Shown: in pieces, positions 44,720 through 56,077 of the stretch
Position numbering within the stretch: the stretch's first letter is position 1
Layout of the letters: each line of letters begins with the position of its first letter
From: Pseudomonas fluorescens
Lineage (GTDB): Bacteria; Pseudomonadota; Gammaproteobacteria; Pseudomonadales; Pseudomonadaceae
Length of the DNA stretch: 64,000 nt
Assembly (NCBI RefSeq): GCF_005938625.1
Contig: NZ_VCNJ01000008.1
Location: 293,996 to 357,995, forward strand
Direction of reading: 5' to 3'
Made by a program: the position numbers and the translations under genes
The notes under the pieces: generated by a model
The model's database searches: none
What the model was told of the DNA's origin: nothing
Seen by the model: the letters and a program-made list of their open reading frames with translations, nothing else

Positions 44720-44910
44720 GGAAAAACCTCGTGTGAACCGGCGGCGATTCTACCAGTCCCATCGGAAGACGGGGTAGATCGCGACGCTTTGACGCGTATA
44801 GATGAAACTCTCTTCATCCAGGGCAAAAAACCCTTCGTTTGATAGTGTGCATCCATCCAGTATTTGGCCGTATACTCCTACGTTTTCGACGCCCGCCGAG
44901 CGAGGCCACT

Positions 44911-47745
44911 TTGGACAAGATCCTGATACGTGGGGCCCGTACCCACAACCTGAAGAACATCGACCTGACCCTGCCACGGGACAAGCTGATCGTCATCACC
45001 GGCCTGTCCGGATCCGGCAAGTCGTCCCTCGCCTTCGATACGTTGTACGCCGAAGGTCAGCGCCGCTATGTCGAATCGCTGTCGGCCTACGCCCGCCAGT
45101 TCCTGTCGATGATGGAAAAACCCGACGTCGACACCATCGAAGGCCTGTCGCCGGCGATCTCCATCGAACAGAAGTCGACCTCGCACAACCCGCGCTCCAC
45201 GGTCGGCACCATCACCGAAATCTACGACTACCTGCGCCTGCTTTATGCACGCGTCGGCACGCCGCGCTGCCCGGATCACGACATTCCGCTGGAAGCACAA
45301 ACGGTCAGCCAGATGGTCGATCTGGTGCTGGCGCAACCGGAAGGCAGCAAACTGATGTTGCTGGCGCCGGTGATCCGCGAGCGTAAAGGTGAACACCTTT
45401 CGGTCTTCGAAGAGCTACGTGCCCAAGGTTTCGTTCGCGCCCGGGTCAATGGCCGCATCTGTGAGCTCGACGAGCTGCCGAAACTGGATAAACAGAAGAA
45501 GCACTCGATCGATGTGATCGTCGACCGTTTCAAAGTACGCGCCGATCTGCAGCAACGTCTGGCCGAGTCTTTCGAGACTGCGCTGAAACTGGCGGACGGC
45601 ATTGCTCTGGTCGCGCCGATGGACGATGAGCCGGGCGAAGAGATGATCTTCTCCGCGCGCTTTGCCTGCCCGATCTGCGGCCACGCGATCAGCGAGCTGG
45701 AGCCGAAGCTGTTCTCCTTCAACAACCCGGCCGGCGCCTGTCCGACTTGCGACGGCCTGGGGGTGAAGCAGTTCTTTGACATCAAGCGACTGGTCAACGG
45801 CGAACTGACGCTGGCTGAAGGCGCAATACGTGGCTGGGACCGGCGCAACGTCTATTACTTCCAGATGCTCGGCTCATTGGCTTCGCACTACGGTTTCAGC
45901 CTGGAAGTGCCGTTCAACGAATTGCCGGCCGATCAGCAGAAATCCATCCTGCACGGCAGCGGTTCGCAGAATGTCGACTTCAAATACCTCAACGACCGTG
46001 GCGACATCGTCAAACGTTCGCACCCGTTCGAAGGCATCGTGCCGAACCTCGAGCGTCGCTACCGCGAGACCGAATCGGCAAGCGTGCGCGAAGAGCTGGC
46101 CAAATTCCTCAGCACTCAGTCGTGCCCGGATTGCCGTGGCACGCGCCTGCGTCGCGAAGCGCGGCACGTGTGGGTTGGCGAGAAGACATTGCCGGCAGTG
46201 ACCAATCTGCCGATCGGCGATGCTTGTGAATACTTCGGCCAGCTGAAGATGACCGGCCGCCGCGGCGAGATCGCTGACAAGATTCTCAAGGAGATCCGCG
46301 AGCGTCTACAGTTCCTCGTCAACGTCGGTCTCGACTATCTGTCGCTGGATCGCAGCGCTGATACGCTGTCCGGTGGCGAGGCGCAGCGGATTCGTCTGGC
46401 CAGCCAGATCGGCGCTGGCCTGGTGGGCGTGTTGTACATCCTCGACGAACCGTCCATTGGCTTGCACCAGCGTGATAACGACCGACTGCTCGGCACGCTC
46501 AAGCACCTGCGTGATATCGGTAACACGGTAATCGTCGTCGAGCACGACGAAGATGCGATTCGTCTGGCTGATTATGTCGTCGATATCGGCCCGGGCGCCG
46601 GCGTGCACGGCGGGCAGATCGTTGCCGAAGGCACGCCGGCCGAAGTCATGGCACACCCTGATTCCCTGACCGGCAAATACCTGTCGGGACGGGTGAAGAT
46701 TGAAGTACCGGCCAAGCGCACACCACGCAACAAGAAGCTCAATCTGTCGCTCAAAGGCGCGCGTGGCAACAACCTGCGCAATGTCGATCTGGACATCCCG
46801 ATTGGCTTGCTGACTTGCGTCACCGGCGTATCCGGCTCGGGCAAATCGACACTGATCAACAATACGCTGTTCCCGCTCAGCGCCACGGCACTCAATGGTG
46901 CAACAACGCTGGAAGCGGCAGCGCACGACAGCATCAAAGGCCTGGAGCATCTCGATAAAGTCGTCGATATCGACCAGAGCCCGATTGGCCGTACACCGCG
47001 CTCTAACCCAGCAACGTATACCGGGCTGTTTACGCCGATCCGGGAACTGTTCGCCGGTGTGCCCGAGTCACGTTCCCGTGGTTACGGTCCGGGGCGCTTC
47101 TCTTTCAACGTCAAGGGCGGTCGCTGCGAAGCTTGTCAGGGCGATGGCCTGATCAAGGTAGAAATGCACTTCCTCCCGGACATCTATGTGCCGTGCGACG
47201 TGTGCAAGAGCAAGCGCTACAACCGCGAAACCCTTGAGATCAAATACAAGGGCAAGAGCATCCACGAAACCCTCGAGATGACAATCGAGGAAGCCCGGGA
47301 GTTCTTCGATGCAGTGCCGGCGCTGGCGCGCAAGCTGCAGACCCTGATGGATGTCGGCCTGTCGTACATCAAGCTCGGGCAGTCGGCGACCACGTTGTCC
47401 GGCGGTGAGGCGCAACGGGTCAAGCTGTCTCGCGAGCTGTCCAAGCGTGACACCGGCAAGACCCTGTACATCCTCGATGAACCTACCACCGGTTTGCACT
47501 TCGCGGATATTCAGCAATTGCTCGACGTCCTGCATCGTCTGCGTGACCACGGCAACACGGTGGTGGTGATCGAACACAACCTCGACGTGATCAAGACGGC
47601 CGACTGGCTGGTCGACCTCGGGCCGGAAGGTGGTTCCAAGGGTGGCCAGATCATTGCCACCGGTACACCGGAAGAAGTGGCCGAGATGAAGCAATCTCAT
47701 ACTGGTCATTACCTCAAACCGCTGCTGATCCGAGATCGGGCGTAA
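44911..47745 (+). CDS. uvrA: UvrABC excinuclease subunit A
   Basis: The 944-residue protein is the damage-recognition ATPase of nucleotide excision repair. It carries two ABC domains: Walker A GLSGSGKS at 31-38 and GVSGSGKS near 640, with LSGGEAQRI signatures. Zinc-binding pairs are visible ([17 protein letters not shown] with CDVCK). The start is a TTG at 44911, supported by GAGG five bases upstream and by the known [20 protein letters not shown]-terminus; an earlier ATG in frame lacks homology. A -10-like TATACT lies at 44871-44876. No LexA box was found, so SOS control is not evident. Confidence 0.98.
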   Translation: MDKILIRGARTHNLKNIDLTLPRDKLIVITGLSGSGKSSLAFDTLYAEGQRRYVESLSAYARQFLSMMEKPDVDTIEGLSPAISIEQKSTSHNPRSTVGTITEIYDYLRLLYARVGTPRCPDHDIPLEAQTVSQMVDLVLAQPEGSKLMLLAPVIRERKGEHLSVFEELRAQGFVRARVNGRICELDELPKLDKQKKHSIDVIVDRFKVRADLQQRLAESFETALKLADGIALVAPMDDEPGEEMIFSARFACPICGHAISELEPKLFSFNNPAGACPTCDGLGVKQFFDIKRLVNGELTLAEGAIRGWDRRNVYYFQMLGSLASHYGFSLEVPFNELPADQQKSILHGSGSQNVDFKYLNDRGDIVKRSHPFEGIVPNLERRYRETESASVREELAKFLSTQSCPDCRGTRLRREARHVWVGEKTLPAVTNLPIGDACEYFGQLKMTGRRGEIADKILKEIRERLQFLVNVGLDYLSLDRSADTLSGGEAQRIRLASQIGAGLVGVLYILDEPSIGLHQRDNDRLLGTLKHLRDIGNTVIVVEHDEDAIRLADYVVDIGPGAGVHGGQIVAEGTPAEVMAHPDSLTGKYLSGRVKIEVPAKRTPRNKKLNLSLKGARGNNLRNVDLDIPIGLLTCVTGVSGSGKSTLINNTLFPLSATALNGATTLEAAAHDSIKGLEHLDKVVDIDQSPIGRTPRSNPATYTGLFTPIRELFAGVPESRSRGYGPGRFSFNVKGGRCEACQGDGLIKVEMHFLPDIYVPCDVCKSKRYNRETLEIKYKGKSIHETLEMTIEEAREFFDAVPALARKLQTLMDVGLSYIKLGQSATTLSGGEAQRVKLSRELSKRDTGKTLYILDEPTTGLHFADIQQLLDVLHRLRDHGNTVVVIEHNLDVIKTADWLVDLGPEGGSKGGQIIATGTPEEVAEMKQSHTGHYLKPLLIRDRA

Positions 47746-47757
47746 ACGCCAGACATG

Positions 47758-47797
47758 AAAAAGCCCCTGTCACTTCATCAGTGACAGGGGCTTTTTT
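47758..47797. terminator. bidirectional terminator between uvrA and ftnA
   Basis: AAAAAGCCCCTGTCACT and its complement AGTGACAGGGGCTTTTTT form a long stem around a short loop. The A and T runs on both sides suit both convergent genes. Confidence 0.92.
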
Positions 47798-47810
47798 GTA
47801 TCGATTGCAA

Positions 47811-48278
47811 TCAGGAAGTGTGAGATTGCAGGTAGTTCTCAAGGCCGATCAGCTTGATCAGACCCAACTGCTTTTCCAGCCAGTAGGTGTGGTCTTCTTC
47901 AGTGTCGTTGAGCTGAACCCGCAGGATCTCGCGGCTGACATAGTCTTTGTGCTGTTCGCACAGCTCAATGCCTTTGCACAGGGCAGCGCGAACTTTGTAT
48001 TCAAGACGCAGATCCGCTTCCAGCATCTCCGGCACAGTGGTGCCGACATCCAGATCATCCGGACGCATACGTGGCGTGCCTTCGAGCATCAGAATCCGGC
48101 GCATCAGTGCATCAGCGTGACCGGCTTCTTCTTCCATCTCATGGTTGATTCGCTCGTAGAGCTTGGTGAACCCCCAGTCCTCATACATCCGCGAATGAAC
48201 GAAATATTGATCACGCGCGGCCAGTTCGCCGGTCAGCAACGTGTTGAGGTAATCGATTACGTCTGGGTGGCCTTGCAT
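47811..48278 (-). CDS. ftnA: bacterial ferritin FtnA (formerly BfrA type)
   Basis: The 155-residue protein stores iron in a ferritin shell. The ferroxidase ligands Glu18, Glu51, His54, Glu127 and His130 are present ([34 protein letters not shown]). The heme-binding Met52 of true bacterioferritin is replaced by Ala52, as reported for P. aeruginosa FtnA, the protein first named BfrA. It therefore probably lacks heme. The start at 48278 (MQGHPDV) is the family N-terminus. It lies between uvrA and katA, in an oxidative-stress neighbourhood. Confidence 0.92.
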   Translation of the reverse strand: MQGHPDVIDYLNTLLTGELAARDQYFVHSRMYEDWGFTKLYERINHEMEEEAGHADALMRRILMLEGTPRMRPDDLDVGTTVPEMLEADLRLEYKVRAALCKGIELCEQHKDYVSREILRVQLNDTEEDHTYWLEKQLGLIKLIGLENYLQSHTS

Positions 48279-48393
48279 CGCCCTACATCTCCCTACTTGA
48301 AAGTCTGTAGTTTGAACCAACATGACTGGAAGGTCACCCGTTCCACGCAATAAAAGCGAAGATATTCTGAGAAAAGCGGCCTAAATAACGCAA

Positions 48394-48416
48394 AAACCGC
48401 CCAAATGAGGGCGGTT
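48394..48416 (-). terminator. terminator after katA
   Basis: AACCGCCC and GGGCGGTT form an 8-bp stem around AAATGA. On the minus strand the stem is followed by a T-rich run. It separates katA from the ferritin gene, so the two are likely separate transcripts. Confidence 0.85.
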
Positions 48417-48427
48417 CTGCTTCTCGT

Positions 48428-49882
48428 TTAGACTTCGTTAAGCTGTACGTTCAGCAGCTTTGCGATTGCTTCTCCATACGCCGGGTCGGCTTTATAGAAA
48501 TGCTGCAGCTGACGGTCGACGACATCACTGGAAACGCCCGCCATGGCGCCGGCGATGTTGCTGATCAGAAGCGCTTTTTGCTCGTCACTCATCAAGCGGT
48601 ACAACGCACCGGCGTGGCTGAAGTAATCGGTGTCTTCGCGATGATCGTAACGATCAGCCGCACCACTCAGGGCCAGTGCAGGCTCTGCGTAACGCGGAGC
48701 TTGTTTCGGCGCTTCGGTGTAGCTATTCGGCTCGTAATTAGGCGCTGCACCACCGTTGCTACCGAACGCCATCGAGCCATCACGCTGGTAAGTGTTCACC
48801 GGGCTGCGTGGCGCGTTCACCGGCAGTTGCTGGTGATTGGTGCCAACACGGTAACGGTGGGCGTCGGCGTAAGCGAATACGCGACCTTGCAGCATGCGAT
48901 CCGGCGACAAACCTACACCCGGCACCATGTTGCTTGGGCCGAACGCGGCTTGCTCGACTTCAGCGAAGTAGTTCTGCGGGTTGCGGTTCAGCTCCAGCTC
49001 ACCCACCTCGATCAACGGGAATTCTTTTTGCGACCAGGTTTTGGTCACGTCGAACGGGTTCTCGTAATGCGCTGCGGCCTGGGCTTCAGTCATGATCTGG
49101 ATGCATACGCGCCATTTCGGGAATTCACCGCGCTCGATCGCTTCGAACAAATCACGCTGGGCGTAATCCGGATCGGTGCCAGCCAACCGCGCAGCATCGG
49201 CCGGAGCCAGATTCTTGATGCCTTGCTTGGTCTTGTAGTGCCATTTCACCCAGTGACGCTCACCTTTAGCGCTGATCAGGCTGTAGGTGTGGCTGCCGAA
49301 GCCGTGCATGTGACGGTAACCGTCCGGGATGCCTCGATCGGAGAACAGAATGGTGACCTGGTGCAGCGCTTCAGGCGAATGCGACCAGAAGTCCCACATC
49401 ATCTGCGCGCTTTTCAGGTTGCTTTGCGGCAGACGTTTTTGCGTGTGGATAAAGTCAGGGAATTTAAGTGGATCACGAATGAAGAACACTGGCGTGTTGT
49501 TGCCAACGATGTCCCAGTTGCCCTCATCGGTGTAGAACTTCAACGCGAAACCGCGTGGATCGCGCTCGGTATCAGCCGAACCACGTTCACCGCCGACCGT
49601 CGAGAAACGCAGGAACGTAGGTGTTTGCTTGCCAACAGTTTCAAACAACTTGGCACTGGTGTACTCGGTAATGTCACGAGTCACTGTGAAAGTGCCGTAT
49701 GCACCCGAGCCCTTGGCGTGTACACGACGTTCAGGAATATTTTCACGGTTGAAGTGCGCAAGCTTCTCGAGCAGATGGAAATCGTCGAGCAGCAGCGGGC
49801 CACGAGGGCCTGCGGAGCGAGAATTCTGGTTATCAGCGACAGGTGCGCCACTGGCGGTAGTAAGCGTTTTAATCTGGCTCAT
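48428..49882 (-). CDS. katA: catalase KatA
   Basis: The 484-residue monofunctional small-subunit catalase converts hydrogen peroxide to water and oxygen. His55 (in [13 protein letters not shown]) and Asn128 (in [12 protein letters not shown]) form the distal heme pocket. The proximal tyrosine lies in [14 protein letters not shown]. There is no signal peptide, so it is cytoplasmic. The ferritin gene follows. The 150-base upstream region may hold an OxyR site, but I could not confirm one. Confidence 0.97.
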   Translation of the reverse strand: MSQIKTLTTASGAPVADNQNSRSAGPRGPLLLDDFHLLEKLAHFNRENIPERRVHAKGSGAYGTFTVTRDITEYTSAKLFETVGKQTPTFLRFSTVGGERGSADTERDPRGFALKFYTDEGNWDIVGNNTPVFFIRDPLKFPDFIHTQKRLPQSNLKSAQMMWDFWSHSPEALHQVTILFSDRGIPDGYRHMHGFGSHTYSLISAKGERHWVKWHYKTKQGIKNLAPADAARLAGTDPDYAQRDLFEAIERGEFPKWRVCIQIMTEAQAAAHYENPFDVTKTWSQKEFPLIEVGELELNRNPQNYFAEVEQAAFGPSNMVPGVGLSPDRMLQGRVFAYADAHRYRVGTNHQQLPVNAPRSPVNTYQRDGSMAFGSNGGAAPNYEPNSYTEAPKQAPRYAEPALALSGAADRYDHREDTDYFSHAGALYRLMSDEQKALLISNIAGAMAGVSSDVVDRQLQHFYKADPAYGEAIAKLLNVQLNEV

Positions 49883-50077
49883 ACGGTCTTCTTCCTCTGT
49901 CAGTCTTGAAACTGCCGGCTAATCGGCTTGGTGGGAAGTATTGATCATCCATGTGACGGCCACAAATTCATTAACTTGCGCACATCGATAGAAAATTACT
50001 AATTATATTCCAGCACATAGTGACAACAGAGACATGTCAGAAGCTTGTATGAACAGCGCATTTTCTTGCACGCACAA

Positions 50078-50102
50078 AAAACCGGGCACTAGGCCCGGTT
50101 CT
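50078..50102 (-). terminator. terminator of the alpha ribosomal operon
   Basis: AACCGGGC and GCCCGGTT form an 8-bp stem around ACTAG, followed on the minus strand by a T run. It lies just after rplQ, the last gene of the operon. Confidence 0.87.
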
Positions 50103-50120
50103 TTGTTTCAGACTGACGTC

Positions 50121-50507
50121 TTACTCGGCGGATACAGCTTCGCCAGCAGTAGCACGATCAACCAACTCGACGTACGCCATAGGCGCGTTGTCGCCAGCGC
50201 GGAAACCGCACTTGAGGATGCGCAGGTAGCCACCCTCACGGGTAGCGTAACGCTTGCCCAGGTCGTTGAAGAGCTTACCAACGATAGCTTTCGAACGAGT
50301 ACGGTCGAAAGCCAGACGGCGGTTAGCCAGGCTATCTGTCTTGGCCAGAGTGATCAGCGGCTCAGCAACGCGACGCAGTTCTTTGGCTTTTGGCAGAGTA
50401 GTTTTGATCAGCTCGTGCTCGAACAGCGACACCGCCATGTTTTGGAACATGGCCTTGCGGTGCGAGCTGGTGCGGCTCAGGTGACGACCACTTTTACGAT
50501 GACGCAT
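50121..50507 (-). CDS. rplQ: 50S ribosomal protein L17
   Basis: The 128-residue protein has the L17 N-terminus [19 protein letters not shown] and [25 protein letters not shown] in pieces. It binds 23S rRNA near the tunnel exit. The last gene of the alpha operon, 42 bases after rpoA. Confidence 0.97.
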
Positions 50508-50549
50508 GGTTCATTCCTTACCAAACACTACGTTCGGTGATTACGACGA

Positions 50550-51551
50550 TCAGGCAGTCGCCTTGTCGTCCTTCTTAAGACTTGCAGGCGGCCAGTTGTC
50601 GAGGCGCATGCCGAGGGACAGACCGCGGGAGGCCAGAACGTCCTTGATTTCAGTCAAGGATTTCTTGCCAAGGTTCGGAGTCTTCAACAGCTCTACTTCG
50701 GTACGCTGAATCAGGTCACCGATGTAGTAGATGTTTTCCGCCTTAAGGCAGTTAGCCGAACGTACAGTCAGTTCCAGATCGTCAACCGGGCGAAGCAGGA
50801 TCGGATCGATCTCGTCTTCCTGCTCGACAACCACTGGCTCACTGTCACCTTTGAGGTCGACGAACGCAGCCAACTGCTGTTGCAGGATGGTTGCAGCGCG
50901 GCGGATAGCCTCTTCAGGATCCAGAGTACCGTTGGTTTCCAGATCAATAACCAGCTTGTCCAGGTTGGTACGCTGCTCGACACGGGCGTTTTCCACCACG
51001 TATGCGATACGGCGAACCGGGCTGAACGAAGAGTCAAGCTGCAAGCGACCGATGCTGCGGCTTTCGTCTTCATCGCTCTGACGCGAGTCGGCTGGTTCAT
51101 AACCACGACCACGAGCTACGGTGAGCTTCATGTTCAGGGCGCCGTTAGACGCCAGGTTAGCGATTACGTGATCGGGATTAACGATCTCGACATCATGATC
51201 CAGCTGAATATCGGCAGCGGTAACCACCCCCGAACCCTTCTTCGACAAGGTCAGCGTAACTTCGTCACGACCGTGCAGCTTGATGGCCAGACCTTTAAGG
51301 TTCAACAGGATTTCAATTACGTCTTCCTGTACACCTTCGATGGCGCTGTACTCGTGGAGCACACCGTCAATCTCGGCCTCGACTACTGCGCAGCCGGGCA
51401 TTGAGGACAACAGGATGCGTCGCAGCGCGTTGCCCAGGGTGTGGCCAAAACCACGCTCGAGAGGCTCGAGAGTGATCTTGGCGCGGGTTGGACTGACAAC
51501 CTGCACATCAATGTGGCGGGGTGTCAGGAACTCATTTACCGAAATCTGCAT
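50550..51551 (-). CDS. rpoA: RNA polymerase alpha subunit
   Basis: The 333-residue protein has the N-terminal assembly domain ([23 protein letters not shown]) and the C-terminal domain with [21 protein letters not shown] and [19 protein letters not shown]. The latter binds UP elements and activators. It is downstream of rpsD and upstream of rplQ, as in other gammaproteobacteria. Confidence 0.98.
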   Translation of the reverse strand: MQISVNEFLTPRHIDVQVVSPTRAKITLEPLERGFGHTLGNALRRILLSSMPGCAVVEAEIDGVLHEYSAIEGVQEDVIEILLNLKGLAIKLHGRDEVTLTLSKKGSGVVTAADIQLDHDVEIVNPDHVIANLASNGALNMKLTVARGRGYEPADSRQSDEDESRSIGRLQLDSSFSPVRRIAYVVENARVEQRTNLDKLVIDLETNGTLDPEEAIRRAATILQQQLAAFVDLKGDSEPVVVEQEDEIDPILLRPVDDLELTVRSANCLKAENIYYIGDLIQRTEVELLKTPNLGKKSLTEIKDVLASRGLSLGMRLDNWPPASLKKDDKATA

Positions 51552-51573
51552 GGATGCACCTATTTTCTAGCCC

Positions 51574-52194
51574 TTACTTGGAGTAGAGCTCGACAATCAG
51601 GCTTTCGTTGATGTCGGCGGACAGATCACTGCGAGCAGGAACGTTCTTGAAAACGCCCGACTTCTTCTCAGTGTCTACTTCTACCCATTCTACGCGGCCA
51701 CGTTGGGCACACAGATCGAGAGCTTGGACAATGCGAAGTTGGTTTTTTGCTTTCTCGCGAACTGCAACCACGTCACCAGCACGAACCTGATACGACGGAA
51801 CGTTTACGGTCTGACCGTTAACGCTGATCGACTTGTGCGATACCAGCTGACGGGATTCGGCACGAGTCGAACCAAAGCCCATACGGTATACAACGTTGTC
51901 CAGACGGCATTCGAGCAGTTGCAGCAGGTTTTCACCGGTTGCACCTTTCTTGCCAGCAGCTTCTTTGTAGTAGCCGCTGAACTGACGCTCGAGAACGCCG
52001 TAGATACGACGGACCTTCTGCTTTTCACGCAGTTGGGTGCCGTAGTCGGACTGGCGACCGCGGCGTTGGCCGTGGATACCAGGTGCTGCTTCAATGTTGC
52101 ACTTCGATTCGATCGCGCGCACGCCGCTCTTCAGAAAGAGATCGGTGCCTTCGCGACGAGCGAGTTTGCATTTTGGACCAATGTAACGAGCCAT
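51574..52194 (-). CDS. rpsD: 30S ribosomal protein S4
   Basis: The 206-residue protein starts [19 protein letters not shown] and carries the S4 RNA-binding domain ([45 protein letters not shown]). It binds 16S rRNA early in 30S assembly and, in E. coli, represses its own operon. Only 18 bases separate it from rpsK. Confidence 0.98.
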   Translation of the reverse strand: MARYIGPKCKLARREGTDLFLKSGVRAIESKCNIEAAPGIHGQRRGRQSDYGTQLREKQKVRRIYGVLERQFSGYYKEAAGKKGATGENLLQLLECRLDNVVYRMGFGSTRAESRQLVSHKSISVNGQTVNVPSYQVRAGDVVAVREKAKNQLRIVQALDLCAQRGRVEWVEVDTEKKSGVFKNVPARSDLSADINESLIVELYSK

Positions 52195-52212
52195 TCTTTA
52201 CAATCTCCTGGA

Positions 52213-52602
52213 TTACACGCGGCGCTTCTTCGGCGGACGGCACCCGTTGTGCGGGATTGGCGTCACGTCGGTGATGCTGGCGATCTTGTAGCCACAGCCG
52301 TTCAAAGCGCGGACTGCGGATTCACGACCTGGACCTGGACCCTTGACGTTAACGTCGAGGTTTTTCAGGCCGTATTCCAGCGCAGCTTGACCAGCACGTT
52401 CAGCAGCTACTTGAGCAGCAAACGGGGTGGACTTGCGGGAACCGCGGAAACCCGAACCACCGGAGGTAGCCCAAGAAAGCGCGTTACCTTGACGGTCGGT
52501 GATGGTCACGATGGTGTTGTTAAAAGAAGCATGGATGTGGGCGATGCCATCAACCACTGTCTTTTTAACTTTTTTACGAGGACGAGCAGCAGGTTTTGCC
52601 AT
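52213..52602 (-). CDS. rpsK: 30S ribosomal protein S11
   Basis: The 129-residue protein has the S11 features [36 protein letters not shown] text and [16 protein letters not shown], ending in the basic [13 protein letters not shown]. It forms the platform of the 30S subunit with S6 and S18. It follows rpsM. Confidence 0.98.
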   Translation of the reverse strand: MAKPAARPRKKVKKTVVDGIAHIHASFNNTIVTITDRQGNALSWATSGGSGFRGSRKSTPFAAQVAAERAGQAALEYGLKNLDVNVKGPGPGRESAVRALNGCGYKIASITDVTPIPHNGCRPPKKRRV

Positions 52603-52632
52603 GATTAATTTCCTGTCGATTCGCGTGGGCGA

Positions 52633-52989
52633 TTACTTGCGGATCGGCTTACGCGGACCTTTACGGGTACGCGCGTTAGTCTTGGTACGCTGACCGCGTA
52701 CTGGAAGACCACGACGATGACGCAGACCACGGTAGCAACCGAGGTCCATCAAACGCTTGATTTTCATGTTGATTTCGCGACGCAGGTCACCTTCAGTGGT
52801 GAACTTCGCCACTTCGCCACGCAATTGCTCAATCTGCTCGTCGCTCAGATCTTTGATCTTTGCGGCTGGGTTTACCCCAGTCTCTGCGCAAATTTTCTGC
52901 GCAGTAGTGCGACCAACACCATAGATGTAGGTCAGCGAGATAACAGTATGCTTGTTATCTGGAATGTTAACGCCTGCAATACGGGCCAT
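52633..52989 (-). CDS. rpsM: 30S ribosomal protein S13
   Basis: The 118-residue protein starts [20 protein letters not shown] and has the [16 protein letters not shown] helix-hairpin-helix and the basic tail [20 protein letters not shown]. It contacts the P-site tRNA and L5. It is the first gene after the promoter at 53049-53077. Confidence 0.98.
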   Translation of the reverse strand: MARIAGVNIPDNKHTVISLTYIYGVGRTTAQKICAETGVNPAAKIKDLSDEQIEQLRGEVAKFTTEGDLRREINMKIKRLMDLGCYRGLRHRRGLPVRGQRTKTNARTRKGPRKPIRK

Positions 52990-53048
52990 TCAGTGGGACT
53001 CCAATTGACAGCTACCTACGCCCCGGAAGCCAAGAAATAGGGCGCGAG

Positions 53049-53101
53049 ATAATATCGCTGTAATAACAAATAATCAACCCGGTAGCGCACTAGCTACCGG
53101 G
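53049..53101 (-). promoter_or_regulatory. alpha operon promoter behind a hairpin
   Basis: On the minus strand, TTGATT (53072-53077) and TATTAT (53049-53054) are 17 bases apart and lie before rpsM. Directly upstream, CCCGGTAGC and GCTACCGGG (53078-53086 and 53093-53101) form a 9-bp hairpin that touches the -35 box. The hairpin lacks a T run, so it may be a weak terminator, an attenuator after rpmJ or a processing site. Confidence 0.72.
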
Positions 53102-53119
53102 CTTGAAGCACAATCACAC

Positions 53120-53236
53120 TCAGCCTTGGCGCTGTTTGTGACGCGGTTCCGCGCTGCAAATTACTCGAACAACACCTTCGCGGCGAATAATCTTGCAGTT
53201 ACGGCACAGCTTTTTCACCGATGCACGAACTTTCAT
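53120..53236 (-). CDS. rpmJ: 50S ribosomal protein L36
   Basis: The 38-residue protein reads [20 protein letters not shown] at its start and contains the zinc set Cys11, Cys14, Cys27 and His33 (the C+ type). It is the last gene of the spc operon, directly after secY and before the alpha promoter. Short length is normal for L36. Confidence 0.97.
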
Positions 53237-53263
53237 CACCAACTCCTCGAACCTTATGGGTAC

Positions 53264-54592
53264 TCAGCGCAACATGCCGCTGCCGTAACCCTTCAGGTTG
53301 GCTTTCTTCATCAGGGATTCGTACTGGTGCGAAACGAGGTGCGATTGTACTTGGGACATGAAGTCCATCACAACCACGACCACGATCAGCAACGAGGTCC
53401 CGCCAAGGTAGAACGGAACGTTTGCTGCAACCACCAGGAACTGGGGCAACAAGCACACGGCCGTCATGTAAAGAGCACCGAACATGGTCAAGCGAGTCAG
53501 AACGCCATCAATGTAGCGCGCAGACTGCTCACCTGGACGGATGCCCGGAATAAAGGCACCGGACTTCTTCAGGTTTTCCGCTACGTCTTTCGGATTGAAC
53601 ATCAACGCCGTATAGAAGAAGCAGAAGAAAATAATCCCTGCACTAAACAGCAGAATATTCAACGGCTGACCAGGAGCGATCGACTGCGAGATGTCCTGCA
53701 ACCAGCCCATACCTTCAGACTGACCGAACCAGGCACCCAACGAAGCCGGGAACAGCAAAATGCTGCTCGCGAAGATAGCCGGAATAACGCCGGCCATGTT
53801 CACCTTAAGCGGCAAGTGGCTTGTCTGTGCAGCAAAAACCTTGCGGCCTTGCTGACGCTTGGCGTAGTGAACAGCAATACGACGCTGACCACGCTCAATG
53901 AACACCACGAAACCGATAATCGCTACTGCCAGCAAACCGATGGCAACCAAGGCGAAGATGTTGATATCACCCTGACGCGCAGACTCGAAAGACTGCCCGA
54001 TTGCTCTCGGAAGACCGGCGACGATACCCGAAAAAATCAACATCGAGATACCGTTGCCTACACCACGCTCAGTAATCTGCTCACCCAGCCACATCATGAA
54101 CATCGCACCAGCCACAAACGTGGATACCGCGACGAAATGGAAGCCAAAGTCACCAGTGAACGCAACGCCCTGCCCCGCCAGACCAATGGACATGCCAATA
54201 GCCTGAACGAGAGCGAGGACGACGGTGCCGTAGCGGGTGTACTGGCTAATCTTGCGACGGCCAGCTTCACCTTCCTTCTTCAACTGCTCCAGCTGCGGGC
54301 TGACGGCTGTCATCAATTGCATGATGATCGATGCCGAAATGTACGGCATGATCCCCAGTGCAAAGATGCTCATCCGTTCCAGCGCGCCGCCGGAGAACAT
54401 GTTGAACAAGCTAAGAATGGTCCCCTCATTCTGTCGAAACAGGTCTGCGAGTCGGTCCGGGTTGATACCTGGAACCGGGATGTGTGCGCCTATTCGGTAG
54501 ACGATAATCGCCAGGAACAGAAAACGCAGACGAGCCCAGAGTTCAGACATACCGCCTTTGCCGAGCGCAGAGAGAGCACCTTGCTTAGCCAT
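53264..54592 (-). CDS. secY: protein translocase subunit SecY
   Basis: The 442-residue protein forms the central channel of the Sec translocon in the inner membrane. Ten membrane helices are readable, with [20 protein letters not shown] early, [20 protein letters not shown], and the cytoplasmic [19 protein letters not shown] and [15 protein letters not shown] loops. It follows rplO directly and precedes rpmJ, the usual spc order. Confidence 0.98.
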   Translation of the reverse strand: MAKQGALSALGKGGMSELWARLRFLFLAIIVYRIGAHIPVPGINPDRLADLFRQNEGTILSLFNMFSGGALERMSIFALGIMPYISASIIMQLMTAVSPQLEQLKKEGEAGRRKISQYTRYGTVVLALVQAIGMSIGLAGQGVAFTGDFGFHFVAVSTFVAGAMFMMWLGEQITERGVGNGISMLIFSGIVAGLPRAIGQSFESARQGDINIFALVAIGLLAVAIIGFVVFIERGQRRIAVHYAKRQQGRKVFAAQTSHLPLKVNMAGVIPAIFASSILLFPASLGAWFGQSEGMGWLQDISQSIAPGQPLNILLFSAGIIFFCFFYTALMFNPKDVAENLKKSGAFIPGIRPGEQSARYIDGVLTRLTMFGALYMTAVCLLPQFLVVAANVPFYLGGTSLLIVVVVVMDFMSQVQSHLVSHQYESLMKKANLKGYGSGMLR

Positions 54593-55030
54593 TTATTCCT
54601 CGAACTTGCCGCCAGCTGCTTCGATAGCCGCACGCGCACCTTTGGTGGCGCCGATTCCCTTGCCGATAGTGACAGCGCGAGTCACTTCACCGGACAGCAT
54701 GATTTTCACACGCTGTACGTTGACGTTGATCACGTTGGCATCTTTCAGGGACTGCACGGTGACGATGTCGCCTTCCACTTTAGCCAGTTCGGAAAGACGC
54801 ACTTCTGCGCGATCCATGGCTTTCAGGGAAACGAAACCGAACTTCGGCAGGCGACGATGCAGCGGCTGTTGACCGCCTTCAAAGCCTGGAGCAATGGTGC
54901 CACCGGAGCGGGAGGTCTGACCTTTGTGACCACGGCCACCAGTCTTACCCAAACCGCTACCGATACCACGGCCCGGACGATGCTTTTCGCGACGGGAACC
55001 CGGCGCTGGACTCAGATCATTGAGTTTCAT
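54593..55030 (-). CDS. rplO: 50S ribosomal protein L15
   Basis: The 145-residue protein starts [20 protein letters not shown] and has the glycine/arginine-rich [20 protein letters not shown] segment, then the globular [19 protein letters not shown] end. It abuts secY directly. Confidence 0.98.
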   Translation of the reverse strand: MKLNDLSPAPGSRREKHRPGRGIGSGLGKTGGRGHKGQTSRSGGTIAPGFEGGQQPLHRRLPKFGFVSLKAMDRAEVRLSELAKVEGDIVTVQSLKDANVINVNVQRVKIMLSGEVTRAVTIGKGIGATKGARAAIEAAGGKFEE

Positions 55031-55033
55031 CGA

Positions 55034-55210
55034 TTAACCCTCGACACGCAGCATGTAGTAAGCCTTGTTGATCATCCCGCGATTCTCGGGAGTATCCTGG
55101 ACTTCTACAGTGTGACCGATGCGACGCAGACCCAGACCCTTAACGCACAGTTTGTGGTTAGGGATGCGGCCGGTCATGCTTTTGATCAGCGTTACTTTAA
55201 CGGTAGCCAT
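55034..55210 (-). CDS. rpmD: 50S ribosomal protein L30
   Basis: The 58-residue protein starts [20 protein letters not shown] and ends with [13 protein letters not shown]. The central [18 protein letters not shown] is the L30 signature. It lies three bases upstream of rplO on the minus strand and close after rpsE. Confidence 0.96.
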
Positions 55211-55212
55211 GA

Positions 55213-55713
55213 TCAGAAGATCTCCTTGACGCTTTTGCCACGCTTGGCGGCAATGGATTCAGGAGACTGCATAGCTTTCAAACCTTTGAAAGTGGCGTGA
55301 ACCACGTTTACCGGGTTAGTCGAGCCGTAGCACTTGGCCAGAACGTTCTGAACGCCAGCAACTTCGAGGACAGCACGCATAGCGCCGCCAGCGATGATAC
55401 CGGTACCTTCAGAAGCAGGCTGCATGTACACCTTCGAAGCGCCGTGAGCGGACTTCATTGCGTACTGCAGAGTGGTGCCGTTCAGATCAACTTGGATCAT
55501 GTTGCGGCGAGCAGCTTCCATTGCCTTCTGGATCGCAGCAGGCACTTCACGCGACTTGCCACGGCCGAAGCCAACACGCCCTTTACCATCACCAACCACG
55601 GTCAACGCGGTGAAAGTGAAGATACGGCCGCCTTTAACGGTTTTGGCTACGCGGTTAACTTGAACCAGCTTCTCAATGTAGCCTTCGTCGCGCTTTTGGT
55701 CGTTATTTGACAT
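55213..55713 (-). CDS. rpsE: 30S ribosomal protein S5
   Basis: The 166-residue protein has the dsRBD-like region ([39 protein letters not shown]) and the C-terminal [20 protein letters not shown]. It is a decoding-fidelity protein and the site of spectinomycin resistance changes. It follows rplR after three bases. Confidence 0.98.
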
Positions 55714-55716
55714 AAC

Positions 55717-56067
55717 TTAGAACTCCAGCCCAGCTTCACGAGCAGCATCAGCCAGCGCTTTAACGCGGCCGTGGTACTTGAAGCCAGAGCGGTCGAAAGC
55801 CACTTGCGAGACGCCCGCGGCCTTAGCACGCGTAGCGACCAGCTGGCCAACCTTTGTGGCCGCGTCGATGTTGCCAGTGGCGCCATCACGCAGTTCTTTA
55901 TCCAAAGTCGAGGCGCTTGCCAGGACTTTGTTGCCGTCGGCCGAGATGACCTGGGCGTAGATGTGCTGCGACGAGCGGAACACGCAGAGACGCACGACTT
56001 CTAGTTCGTGCATTTTCAGGCGTGCTTTGCGAGCGCGACGCAGTCGAGTAACTTTTTTGTCGGTCAT
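55717..56067 (-). CDS. rplR: 50S ribosomal protein L18
   Basis: The 116-residue protein binds 5S rRNA. It starts [20 protein letters not shown] with the basic N-terminus, then [20 protein letters not shown] and a helical end, [17 protein letters not shown]. Confidence 0.98.
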   Translation of the reverse strand: MTDKKVTRLRRARKARLKMHELEVVRLCVFRSSQHIYAQVISADGNKVLASASTLDKELRDGATGNIDAATKVGQLVATRAKAAGVSQVAFDRSGFKYHGRVKALADAAREAGLEF

Positions 56068-56077
56068 TTGCTATGCC

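Noticed and set aside
44840..44911. LexA box at the uvrA promoter
   Set aside because: No CTGT-N8-ACAG match was found in the upstream region.
49988..50002. OxyR site before katA
   Set aside because: ATAG-N7-CTAA resembles one half-site but the second half is missing at the expected spacing.
53126..55300. Open frame of 724 codons on the plus strand
   Set aside because: It runs opposite to secY, rplO, rpmD and rpsE, which are certain; its composition is that of a shadow of strongly biased codons.
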